DNA of 64,000 bases from contig NZ_KB889963.1 of assembly GCF_000372845.1 (NCBI RefSeq), forward strand, positions 1,298,146-1,362,145, in the 5' to 3' direction. The DNA comes from Methylocystis rosea SV97. GTDB lineage: Bacteria > Pseudomonadota > Alphaproteobacteria > Rhizobiales > Beijerinckiaceae. The notes below the pieces were generated by a model, which saw only the letters and a program-made list of their open reading frames with translations, was not told the origin of the DNA and searched no databases. Made by a program: the position numbers and the translations under genes. Positions 18,366 through 26,283 of this stretch are shown piece after piece. Positions within the stretch are counted from its first letter, which is position 1, and each line of letters starts with the position of its first letter.

Positions 18366-20789
18366 CTAGTCCGGCATGACCCGGAGCGGCGCTGTGAAGT
18401 CTGGCAGCGACTCAAAGCTGATTGGACCGCCGAATGTCAGGCGCACCGCCGGCGGCTCGACCGGCTTGAAGTGGCGGTCCATGACGCCGACCCCGCAAAC
18501 GGCGCCGGGGGCGAGGCCGTTGACGCACTGCTGATAGAGGGCGTCGCTCGGCAGCAGCGACCCATAGGCGTAGGTGATCTGGTCGGAGCGCGAATTGAAG
18601 ATGTTGAACGCGTCGAGCTGAATGCGCCAGCCGTCCGCCCAGCGATAGCCGAGCCGCGCGTTGAAAGTGCCAGTGGCGGGCGAGGTGAAATAGCCGTCAG
18701 GGGTTAACGGCCGCGCGCCGAAATAGCGGTATTTCATGCCGGCGAACCAACCGGTGGCCTCGCCGATTTCAAGCCCGCCCATCGCGACGATCGCGGGGGC
18801 GTTGAAGAGATAATTGCCGGGGGCGTTGCCAAGGAAGGTTCCGTAAGGCAGCGTCTCCGCCGTCGTCAGTTCGGCATAGCTGAGCCATGCATTTTGATCG
18901 ACGCCGCGGAAGCGCGTATTCACGATGGCCACATTGCCGTCGAAGCTGATCCAGGACACCGGATGATAGTGATTGGCGATTTCGATGCCGTAGCGGCGAC
19001 TCGGGCGGCCGAATTCTGTCGTGCCGGCGTCGCCGACATATTGGTTTTCGGAGTCGAGATTGAGCCAGAACAGGCTCACGCTTGAGTCGAGTCCCTCGAT
19101 GAATTTGGTGCGCCAGCCGATTTCCGCGCCGCGCGATTTCACGAGCAGTGGAATGCGCCCGACGACGGAGAAGCTATCGAGGTCGAGACCCTCGATGCCG
19201 CCGATTTCCGCGCTCGCGAAGCTCTGCACGGTGCCGCGCGCGTCGGTGGAATGGAATCCCTCGCCGAAATTCAGGAACATCTCGGTCGCATACCAGGGAC
19301 CGAGAATGATCGAGGCCTTAGGACTGAAGATAGACGCGTCTTTCTGACCATTGTTAAAGGGACCGGTCCACAGGAAAACCGGCAGCCCGGCGCTGTTGAA
19401 GACTTTGGGGGCGTCCGCCAGCGTCTGAATCGAGTTGGTGGCGGCTGAATAAAGATCGACGCGCGCGCCCGCCACCGTTCGCAGCCATGGCGTCCAACTC
19501 ACCGTCGTATCGGTCCAGATGCCGACGCTGCCTTCTCCGACATAATCGTTTCGGATCGAATCGTAGATGTTGCGGCGGAAGCTTTCCTGCAGGCCCAGAC
19601 GAATGTCGTCATAGCGACCCTGAAGCCCGAAGCGGGTCTGGACGGGAAGGCCGAAGGAGTTCCAGGCGATCCCATGCTGAGCGTTGACGCCGACGATCGT
19701 GCGCCGGTCGAACTGGCGGAACTGGTCGCCGACATCGGGATGCGCGAGGTAGTAGGTGAAGTTGTTGTAGAGTTCCAGAGTCGAGCGGATCGCGTAGGCC
19801 TCGACGCGCGAGTAGTGATTGCCCTCTGTCTGACTCCAGCGGCCCGAAAGGGAGAAGCGCGTGGTGTCGCCGCCGTCGGTCGGGTCGGTCGTGCCCCATA
19901 GCGACAGCAGGCCGGAGTTGACGGCCCGCATGGGAATCTGATCGGTCGAATACCAGCGGTTGGCGTAGGCCATCGCGGTCAACGACATGCCGTCGCTCTG
20001 CGTGCCGCGCGTCCAGCGCAAGACGCCGTTGATCTTCTTTACTTCGTCGCCGCGCTCCCAGGGACCGTTGTAAACATTCATTTCAACGGCGCCGTAGGCG
20101 TCGCCGCCATAGATGTCCTTGTATGGCTGGATGGCGAATCCGCGGCCATAGCCGAAGCTGCCGCCTGTTCCGGAGAAATAGCCTTTGTCGATTTTATCGA
20201 TGTATTGGATGTAGATCGAGCCGGCCGAAGAGAAGTCTCCGTCTTCGGCCGCGTAGGGCCCTTTCTGCACCAGAATCGACGACAACAGCTCGGGCATGAG
20301 GAAATTCGTGTCGGCGTAGCCCTGCCCGTGGCCGTGCGTGCGCATGTTCAGCGGCATGCCGTCGAGATAGAGCGCAAGATCGGTTCCGTGATCGAGGTTG
20401 AAGCCGCGCAGGAAATATTGGTTGGCTTTGCCCTCGCCTGAATGCTGCGAGACGATCAAGCCGGGCACGATTTCAAGCGACTCGCTGGGACGCGAATAGG
20501 GATAGGCCGTCACTTCCTCGCCGGTGTAGAACTTGTCGCTGGACGCCGTGAGCGGCGGCGGCTTTTGCCCGACCGACACCGTGGGATCCTGAATGGCTGG
20601 CGTGGGACGAACTGGGCCGCGCGTCGCCTGCCCACTTGGTCGCGATGGCCTCGCAGCGGTGCTGGCCGCCGGGCGCTGACCGCCGACATTGATCGTTGGG
20701 AGCGCGGTGAATTGCGCCTGCGCCTCAGCGCCAATGAGCGAAATCGCGATGGCGACAGCGGATACGGAAGCGGCGTTTCTGCGGTTCAT
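18366..20789 (-). CDS. TonB-dependent outer-membrane receptor, candidate nickel or metallophore receptor
   Basis: An 807-residue receptor. Residues 1-25 are a signal peptide (ending AEAQA). A Pro-rich linker runs to about residue 75. The plug domain follows, with NQYFLRGFNLDHGTDLALYL and the His-containing NMRTHGHGQGYADTNFL. A long barrel makes up the rest, including QLDAFNIFNSRSDQITYAY, the C-terminal receptor motif. Such receptors import metal complexes, cobalamin or other large ligands using TonB energy. It lies 124 bases after nikR on the same strand, with an imperfect palindrome in the gap, so nickel-regulated uptake is the favoured reading. The ligand cannot be read from sequence. Confidence 0.85.
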   Translation of the reverse strand: MNRRNAASVSAVAIAISLIGAEAQAQFTALPTINVGGQRPAASTAARPSRPSGQATRGPVRPTPAIQDPTVSVGQKPPPLTASSDKFYTGEEVTAYPYSRPSESLEIVPGLIVSQHSGEGKANQYFLRGFNLDHGTDLALYLDGMPLNMRTHGHGQGYADTNFLMPELLSSILVQKGPYAAEDGDFSSAGSIYIQYIDKIDKGYFSGTGGSFGYGRGFAIQPYKDIYGGDAYGAVEMNVYNGPWERGDEVKKINGVLRWTRGTQSDGMSLTAMAYANRWYSTDQIPMRAVNSGLLSLWGTTDPTDGGDTTRFSLSGRWSQTEGNHYSRVEAYAIRSTLELYNNFTYYLAHPDVGDQFRQFDRRTIVGVNAQHGIAWNSFGLPVQTRFGLQGRYDDIRLGLQESFRRNIYDSIRNDYVGEGSVGIWTDTTVSWTPWLRTVAGARVDLYSAATNSIQTLADAPKVFNSAGLPVFLWTGPFNNGQKDASIFSPKASIILGPWYATEMFLNFGEGFHSTDARGTVQSFASAEIGGIEGLDLDSFSVVGRIPLLVKSRGAEIGWRTKFIEGLDSSVSLFWLNLDSENQYVGDAGTTEFGRPSRRYGIEIANHYHPVSWISFDGNVAIVNTRFRGVDQNAWLSYAELTTAETLPYGTFLGNAPGNYLFNAPAIVAMGGLEIGEATGWFAGMKYRYFGARPLTPDGYFTSPATGTFNARLGYRWADGWRIQLDAFNIFNSRSDQITYAYGSLLPSDALYQQCVNGLAPGAVCGVGVMDRHFKPVEPPAVRLTFGGPISFESLPDFTAPLRVMPD

Positions 20790-20846
20790 TCGGCGTCACC
20801 CAACATGCGCGTTATTGTGATTTTTTTTGAAAATTGTCTTACGCGA

Positions 20847-20872
20847 TGCGTTGGGTCAATTGGCTCAATGCA
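20847..20872. promoter_or_regulatory. imperfect palindrome upstream of the receptor gene, candidate NikR operator
   Basis: TGCGTTGGGTCAA is followed directly by TTGGCTCAATGCA; ten of the thirteen positions pair as an inverted repeat. It is 58 bases upstream of the receptor start codon and downstream of nikR. It does not match the E. coli NikR consensus, so the regulator is an inference from the neighbouring gene. Confidence 0.4.
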
Positions 20873-20913
20873 ATTTGCCGAAAGCGTTGCCGATTTGCCA
20901 CAGACGACGCGCG

Positions 20914-21381
20914 CTAGCTGGAATGGTGCGGGTGGCGGCCGGTCGTGTGACGATCGACGTGGGACGTTTCGCCCTGCTCGAGATCCGCCGGCAGGACGAC
21001 GAGCTGCCCGTATCGGACGCCGCGCTCGCCGATCACATGGCCGGCGAAGTGCTCGACATCCGTCTTCTGGCCCTTGAGCAGCGACACTTCGAGACAGGTC
21101 GCTTCATCGATGTGCACGTGGAGCGTCGCGATCGACATGTCGGCGTGAGAATGATGGTCATGCATCAGTTTTTTCGACAGCTGCCGCGTCTCATGGTCGT
21201 AGACGTAAACGAGCGCGGCCATGCAGGGGCGGGCGCTGTCATCGGTTTCGGGCGTTTTCAGCAGCCCTGCGCGGACGAGATCGCGAACGGCCTCGGAGCG
21301 ATTTCGATGGCCGCCTGCCTCCATATACTGATCGAGCGCGCTCATCAGTTCTTCGTCGATCGTTATGGTTACTCGCTGCAT
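20914..21381 (-). CDS. nikR: nickel-responsive ribbon-helix-helix regulator NikR
   Basis: A 155-residue repressor. The N-terminal ribbon-helix-helix (RVTITIDEELMSALDQYM, then NRSEAVRDLVR) is followed by the ACT-like metal domain. The high-affinity nickel ligands line up with the E. coli protein as His77, His88, His90 and Cys96 (SIATLHVHIDEATCLEV). The start at 21381 gives the canonical N-terminus with GGAG upstream; the open frame is longer. The last 25 residues form an extra His-rich tail (five His) not found in the E. coli protein. It precedes the TonB-dependent receptor, its likely target. Confidence 0.93.
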   Translation of the reverse strand: MQRVTITIDEELMSALDQYMEAGGHRNRSEAVRDLVRAGLLKTPETDDSARPCMAALVYVYDHETRQLSKKLMHDHHSHADMSIATLHVHIDEATCLEVSLLKGQKTDVEHFAGHVIGERGVRYGQLVVLPADLEQGETSHVDRHTTGRHPHHSS

Positions 21382-21951
21382 GTGAGGCTCCCGCTGTCGC
21401 GCCTCGCCATGCGGTTCAACCCAGTAAAGTCGGGAAAGCGCGACCACTAGTTCATTACGCCAAGGCGCATAGGCCGCCAATAGCGTCGCGGTTTGAAGCC
21501 GGCCGTTAGCAAAAGCGCCGACGCGTTGGGGTTCTGCGGCTAACTTATTTCTCTAGGGTGTGACCTCGCATGCGTTTTGCCGCCGTTTCAGCCGCATTGT
21601 CAGAAGACAGATGCGCGTTTCAAAGCGGCTGAACAGCAGGTCGGACATTCGTTGGCCAGGACGCGCTTATGGCTCCTGCAGTTTCCTGGCGTCATTATCG
21701 CGCAACGCGTTCCCGAAGAGTCGCTACGCGGATCGCTTGAGATAATATTCCGGCGAGCCGGTCCGTGACGTTAACCATGTGATCTGAAGATGCGCGTGGG
21801 GGCTTGGGCGGGCGCATGCTTAGCTGGCTTCACTCCATCGATTATCGTCGAGACATTCGGGCTCGCCATTTACCGGATGAGTATTGACCAGCGCGCGATG
21901 GACGCTATTGTCTCCATCCGTGCGGTTTTTGAGATTTTTTGGGAGGACTCT
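21382..21951. other. 570-base gene-free region between nikR and the RiPP precursor
   Basis: These genes diverge. No reading frame here has both a ribosome site and a plausible protein. The region must hold the nikR promoter and the precursor promoter; a candidate for the latter is annotated separately. Confidence 0.45.
21884..21911 (+). promoter_or_regulatory. candidate sigma-70 promoter of the RiPP precursor gene
   Basis: TTGACC (five of six matches to the -35 consensus) and TATTGT (four of six matches to the -10 consensus) are separated by 16 bases. The start codon of the precursor lies 41 bases beyond the -10 box. Nothing better was seen in the preceding 100 bases. Confidence 0.35.
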
Positions 21952-22296
21952 ATGGCGCGCTCATCGGACAATCCGCAGAACAAACGTCGAGGCAAAAAAG
22001 CCTTCGGCGTGATGGGTGTATCTTTGTCGCTCGCGGGCGCTGCCTGCGTCGACAGTTCTCCTGCTGACGCTTCGACGGCTCCGACGACGAGCCGGACGCG
22101 CACGATCGACCTCCGCGAACAGGAAGTGTTCGACGTGGGGCTGAATTCGTTCCGCCTTTTCGACCGCGAAGAAGCGCCGGCGGTGAAGACCGAGCAGGTT
22201 GCGTGGTGGGTCGGATGTCGCGGCTGCAGGGGCTGTGGCTGTCGGGGCTGCAGGGGCTGCGGCTGTCGCGGCTGTGGCTGCCGCGGTTGCTGGTAA
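21952..22296 (+). CDS. RiPP precursor peptide with Cys-rich repeat core (azole/azoline-modified type)
   Basis: A 114-residue precursor. A basic N-terminus (NKRRGKKAFG) leads into a hydrophobic stretch (residues 19-31). An acidic leader part, REQEVFDVGLNSFRLFDRE (residues 55-73), is the likely docking site for the modifying enzyme. Residues 87-114 form the core: ten Cys at 89, 92, 95, 97, 100, 103, 105, 108, 110 and 113, spaced only by Gly and Arg-Gly, ending in Trp. GGGAGG sits five bases before the ATG at 21952. The next two genes encode a YcaO cyclodehydratase and a SagB-type dehydrogenase, so the Cys residues should become thiazolines and thiazoles. Product and activity are unknown. Confidence 0.85.
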   Translation: MARSSDNPQNKRRGKKAFGVMGVSLSLAGAACVDSSPADASTAPTTSRTRTIDLREQEVFDVGLNSFRLFDREEAPAVKTEQVAWWVGCRGCRGCGCRGCRGCGCRGCGCRGCW

Positions 22297-22316
22297 CGCA
22301 CCGCTGCACATTTGAC

Positions 22317-22341
22317 GGCTGAGCGGACGCTCCGCTCGGCC
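22317..22341 (+). promoter_or_regulatory. strong hairpin between precursor and cyclodehydratase genes
   Basis: GGCTGAGCGGA and TCCGCTCGGCC form an eleven-base-pair stem, one pair being G-T, with a three-base loop. No T run follows, so it is not a canonical terminator. It lies 20 bases after the precursor stop, where it could stabilise the precursor transcript or attenuate reading into the enzyme genes. Confidence 0.5.
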
Positions 22342-22504
22342 GCAAGCGCTTCGGGTCGATGCCTTGGGGCGAGGTGAAGCGCAGCCACGTCGTGTGGAAC
22401 GCATCTCTGTGTTCCGTGCGCGCCTGTGTTCGTCTCCCTGATTCCTGTAATCGAGCGATCTCGTCGCGCTGGGCGCCACGAGACGGGGAGCGCGCGACAG
22501 CCAA

Positions 22505-24772
22505 ATGACAATTGACGTATCTAAACCGCTTGCGCCGAAGCCGGTTTCACAAGAGCGGTTAGGCGACGCCCTACGATTCGCGCCAAATTTTTCTGTCTAT
22601 GTCCTGCCGCCTGACGCTGTCTGCCTTTATTCGGAGGACAGAAAGTTTTTCCTTCGAGGCGCGCTCTATTGCGCGCTGGCCGAGAGGATCGGCGCGGGCG
22701 AGGACACCCACGCCATACGTCAGGCGCTGTCCGCACAGTTTCCCGTCGACTCAATAGACGAGGCGTTCAAGCGACTATTCGATCGCCGATTCGTCGTCCC
22801 GGCGGGCGCATCCGATGGCGTCGCGGCGGCCTATTGGGCGAGTCTCGGCTTACAGCCGGAAGTCGCCGCGAAAAATCTGCAGAAGGTCTCGGTTCAGATC
22901 GAAGCCATCGGGATCGGCGGCGCGCGGGAGCTGGAGAAGGCGCTGGACGTTTTCGGCGTCAAGGTCGTGAAGCGCGGAGGCGATCTGACCATCGCCTTGG
23001 TCGGCGATTATCTTGAAGGTCAGCTCGCCGAGTTCAACCGCCGGCGGCTCGAGGCGAAGCAGGATTGGCTTTTGGTGCAGCCTTCCGGCGTTTTCCCGCT
23101 GGTCGGCCCGATTTTCAGCCCTGGCAAGAGCGCCTGCTGGAGATGCCTGGCCGATCGCATGAACTGGAATCGACAGGTCAAAGCGTTCCTCGGCCGCAAG
23201 GAGGCGCGCTGCGTCGCTGTTTCGCCGCTCGGCGCCAATCCGCTCGGCCTGAGCGGCGCTGGCATCGCCGCCGCGGAGATCGCGAAGGCGATCGCCAGCG
23301 GCTTCCGCACCGATCTGCACGAGCACATCGTGAGCCTGGACCTGATGGGCTCGACGGTGGCCCGTCACTATGTGCCGGCTCGGCCGCAATGCCCAAGCTG
23401 CGGTGACCCCGAGCTGCGCGATCCCGCGCGAACGCCCACGCCCATCCCGCTGCATGCCGGCAGCGCGAGCGTCGTGACGAGCGGGGGCTACAGATCGGTC
23501 GCGCCGGGCGACACTCTTGCTCGCAATCGCAAGCATGTGAGCCCGCTGACCGGCGTCGTATCGCATCTCGATCGGATCAAGAGCCAACAGCCGCTCGACG
23601 CGAGCTTCATCGCCAGACATAATTTTTCGCCGCGCCCCGAAACCGTCGACGCCCTTCAGGCCGGGCTGAGCGGAGACAGCTATGGCAAGGGCAGCGTCGC
23701 CGAACAGGGCGAAGCCAGCGCGCTGATGGAGGCGATCGAGCGCTACTGCGGGATTTTCCAGGGCGACGAGATCAGGATCGTCCGACGATTCGCGGATTTC
23801 CCGGCCGGCGAGGCGATCCTGCCCGATGACATCCTGCTCTATAGCGACGCGCAATATGAGCAGGGCGCGAAAAGCGGCGGCTGCGGCGAGGGCGCACAGC
23901 GCTTCGATCCCGCCGCAGAGACGGAATGGTCGCCAGTGTGGTCTCTGCGCGACGAATGTTTCAAATACGTTCCCACCGGCCTTCTGTATTTCTTCCACGA
24001 GTCCGGCTGCGCGAACCAGATCAGCGCCGATTCGAACGGTTGCGCGGCGGGCAATACGATCGAGGAAGCCATTATTCAGGGTTTCCTCGAACTCGTTGAG
24101 CGGGACGCCTATGCGATCTGGTGGTACAACCGTTTGCGTCGTCCGGAGATTGATCTCGACAAGCTCGGCGACAGCTATGTGCGCGACCTCCGCGCCGTCT
24201 TCGCGAGGATGGGCCGCGACGTCTGGGCGCTGGACATAACGAGCGATCTTGGCATTCCCGTCGTCGTCGCCGTCGCCCATTGGATTGAGGACGGACGGGA
24301 ATATATCGAAGTCGCAGCGGGCGCGCATTTCGATCCAAGGATCGCGACGCTGCGCGCCATGACCGAGCTCAACCAGTTTCTCGCCATCGACAGCCTCGGC
24401 GGCCGTCCCGAGCTCGGGCCCGACGACGATTATGGGGGCGACCCTCTGCCGCTGCGCAAGCACGTCTATATGCGGCCGCAGGGCAAGGCGTCCTTCGGCC
24501 GGTCGCGGTTCAAGAATTTCGCCCAACTCGACGGCCGCGACCAGGTGCTGGCCTGCGTCAAGCTCGCCGCGCGGGCTGGGCACGATTTCCTCGTCCTCGA
24601 TCAGACGCGCCCCGACATTGACGTGCCGGTGGTCCGGGTGATCGTTCCGGGACTGCGGCATTTCTATCGCCGCTTCGGCCCCGGACGTCTCTACGACGTG
24701 CCCATCGCGCTGGGTCTGCGCAAGCGGCCGGTGCGCGAAGCCGATGTCAATCCCTTGTTCCCCCGCACCTAA
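22505..24772 (+). CDS. YcaO cyclodehydratase fused to E1-like leader-binding domain
   Basis: A 755-residue fusion expected to convert Cys residues of the precursor to thiazolines using ATP. Residues 1-310 are the E1-like partner with leader recognition; two CxxC pairs (CWRC at 211-214 and CPSC at 296-299) form its structural zinc site. The YcaO domain follows, with the ATP/Mg blocks EQGEASALMEAIERY (400-414) and later EEAIIQGFLELVERDAYA. The C-terminus, NPLFPRT, lacks the PxPxP ending common in cyclodehydratases. The 208-base gap before it contains a hairpin; its 3' end overlaps the dehydrogenase gene by 29 bases. Confidence 0.92.
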   Translation: MTIDVSKPLAPKPVSQERLGDALRFAPNFSVYVLPPDAVCLYSEDRKFFLRGALYCALAERIGAGEDTHAIRQALSAQFPVDSIDEAFKRLFDRRFVVPAGASDGVAAAYWASLGLQPEVAAKNLQKVSVQIEAIGIGGARELEKALDVFGVKVVKRGGDLTIALVGDYLEGQLAEFNRRRLEAKQDWLLVQPSGVFPLVGPIFSPGKSACWRCLADRMNWNRQVKAFLGRKEARCVAVSPLGANPLGLSGAGIAAAEIAKAIASGFRTDLHEHIVSLDLMGSTVARHYVPARPQCPSCGDPELRDPARTPTPIPLHAGSASVVTSGGYRSVAPGDTLARNRKHVSPLTGVVSHLDRIKSQQPLDASFIARHNFSPRPETVDALQAGLSGDSYGKGSVAEQGEASALMEAIERYCGIFQGDEIRIVRRFADFPAGEAILPDDILLYSDAQYEQGAKSGGCGEGAQRFDPAAETEWSPVWSLRDECFKYVPTGLLYFFHESGCANQISADSNGCAAGNTIEEAIIQGFLELVERDAYAIWWYNRLRRPEIDLDKLGDSYVRDLRAVFARMGRDVWALDITSDLGIPVVVAVAHWIEDGREYIEVAAGAHFDPRIATLRAMTELNQFLAIDSLGGRPELGPDDDYGGDPLPLRKHVYMRPQGKASFGRSRFKNFAQLDGRDQVLACVKLAARAGHDFLVLDQTRPDIDVPVVRVIVPGLRHFYRRFGPGRLYDVPIALGLRKRPVREADVNPLFPRT

Positions 24773-26213
24773 CTTGCCTAGCGATACGTCCCAACCGCCA
24801 CCGCCGCCAGCACGGCTCTTCGCGCGACTCAATCCTGGCGTCGCGCTTGAGCGCAACGCCGCCGGCGGGCTCACGGCCCTTTTCGATGGTCGGAGCGTGG
24901 AGTTCGGAAAGTTTGGCGCCGATGTCACAGAGCGCGCCGCCGACTTCGACACGGGCGTGGCGTTCGATGGCGAGCGAAACGGGGAGATGAGCGAACTCGT
25001 CCGAAGGCTGGCGCTTTACGGACTCGTGGAATATCGCCTGGCGCGCGCGCCGAACGGTCCCGATCTCATCGTCGTCGAGCCGCAGATGCGCGACTATGCG
25101 CCACGGATGATCGAACTCGACGAGGATCGCGCTCTGGCGCTGTCGCGCTTCGCCTATATTCGGCGGCGCGGCGCCGACATGGTGCTCGAGTCGCCGCGCG
25201 CCATGGCGCTTTTCCGATTGTGCGATCCCAGCGTTACAGCAATGATCGCGCATCTGTCGGAGGCGCGCACGGTGAGAGAGCTTTGCGCCTTGGCCGACTT
25301 TTCGGGAGCCGAGCTGCTGGCGCTGCTCCTCGATAGCCAGATTCTGTTCACGCCCGGTCCGGGCGCCGACAAAGCGCTTCGCGCGGCCGAAGGCGACGAC
25401 GATCTCATCTTATGGGATTTCCACGATCTGCTGTTCCACAGCCGCAGCACGAACGGGCGTCACGCCAATCCTTCCGGCGGGATCTATGCCCACGCGCATC
25501 TCGCAGCGCTGCCGCCCGCGGTACGGCCGAGCTGGCCGGGGCCGGCGATCGACCTGAAGACGCTTGAGACGGCGCCGCCTTCGGCCTTTGCGACACTGCT
25601 GCGGCGCAGACGCTCGATTCGCGTCTTCGATGAGCAGCGCCCGATCACGCTGACGGAGGTGGCGCGGCTCCTCGACGGCGCCGCACGAATCATATCGCGA
25701 GAGCGAAAAACTGACGAAGACGAGGATGAGTCAGAGGTCGCCCCTCGCCCCTATCCGTCGGGCGGCGCGAGCTACGAATTGGAGCTCTATCTCGCCGTCG
25801 ACAGATGTGAGGGTCTGGCGCGCGGCTTCTATCATTACGACGCCAACCAGCACGCTCTTGTTTTGATCGAGACGAACGCGCATTGGCTCACGGCCATGCT
25901 GGAGGACGCGCAATTCGCCATGGGCGCGCCGGCAGTCCCGCAAATCCTCATTACAATGTCGGCGCGTTTTAGCCGCGTGTCCTGGAAGTACAGCGGCTTC
26001 GCCTATGCGCTCGTTCTGAAACACGTCGGCGTGCTGATGCAGACGCTCTATCTGATGGCCACGGAGATGGAGATCGGGGCCTGCGCGGTCGGCGTCGGAG
26101 ATATCGACCTCTTTGCGAAGATGACGGGCCTCGCGTTTCACGTTGAAGGGTCGGTCGGCCAGGTCGCAATCGGACGCGGCGTTCAAAGCGATTCAACGCC
26201 GCTCGCCGATTGA
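24744..26213 (+). CDS. SagB-type FMN-dependent azoline dehydrogenase
   Basis: A 489-residue protein. The C-terminal half (about residue 270 onward) is a nitroreductase-fold FMN oxidase: RRRRSIRVFDEQRPITLTEV, then PYPSGGASYELELYLAV, and the closing MATEMEIGACAVGVGD. It should oxidise thiazolines made by the preceding YcaO protein to thiazoles. The N-terminal 250 residues form the poorly conserved extension common in SagB-type proteins. The ATG overlaps the end of the YcaO gene by 29 bases in another frame, implying coupling. The next gene is convergent, so the operon ends here. Confidence 0.88.
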   Translation: MSIPCSPAPNLPSDTSQPPPPPARLFARLNPGVALERNAAGGLTALFDGRSVEFGKFGADVTERAADFDTGVAFDGERNGEMSELVRRLALYGLVEYRLARAPNGPDLIVVEPQMRDYAPRMIELDEDRALALSRFAYIRRRGADMVLESPRAMALFRLCDPSVTAMIAHLSEARTVRELCALADFSGAELLALLLDSQILFTPGPGADKALRAAEGDDDLILWDFHDLLFHSRSTNGRHANPSGGIYAHAHLAALPPAVRPSWPGPAIDLKTLETAPPSAFATLLRRRRSIRVFDEQRPITLTEVARLLDGAARIISRERKTDEDEDESEVAPRPYPSGGASYELELYLAVDRCEGLARGFYHYDANQHALVLIETNAHWLTAMLEDAQFAMGAPAVPQILITMSARFSRVSWKYSGFAYALVLKHVGVLMQTLYLMATEMEIGACAVGVGDIDLFAKMTGLAFHVEGSVGQVAIGRGVQSDSTPLAD

Positions 26214-26283
26214 CCGCGCGTCGCCAGTGCGACTGACAGATCGGCGGTCAGGAATCGTCCAGTGACCAGCGTCGGGGGCGCCT

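Noticed and set aside
21952-22296. RiPP precursor as a metallothionein or lipoprotein
   Set aside because: The LAGAAC stretch lacks a Leu/Val/Ile at the -3 position of a lipobox, and the adjacent YcaO and SagB genes explain the Cys repeat better. Metal binding by the product is still possible.
22850-24952. 700-codon open frame opposite the YcaO gene
   Set aside because: Antisense shadow of a well-supported enzyme gene; no motif or ribosome site.
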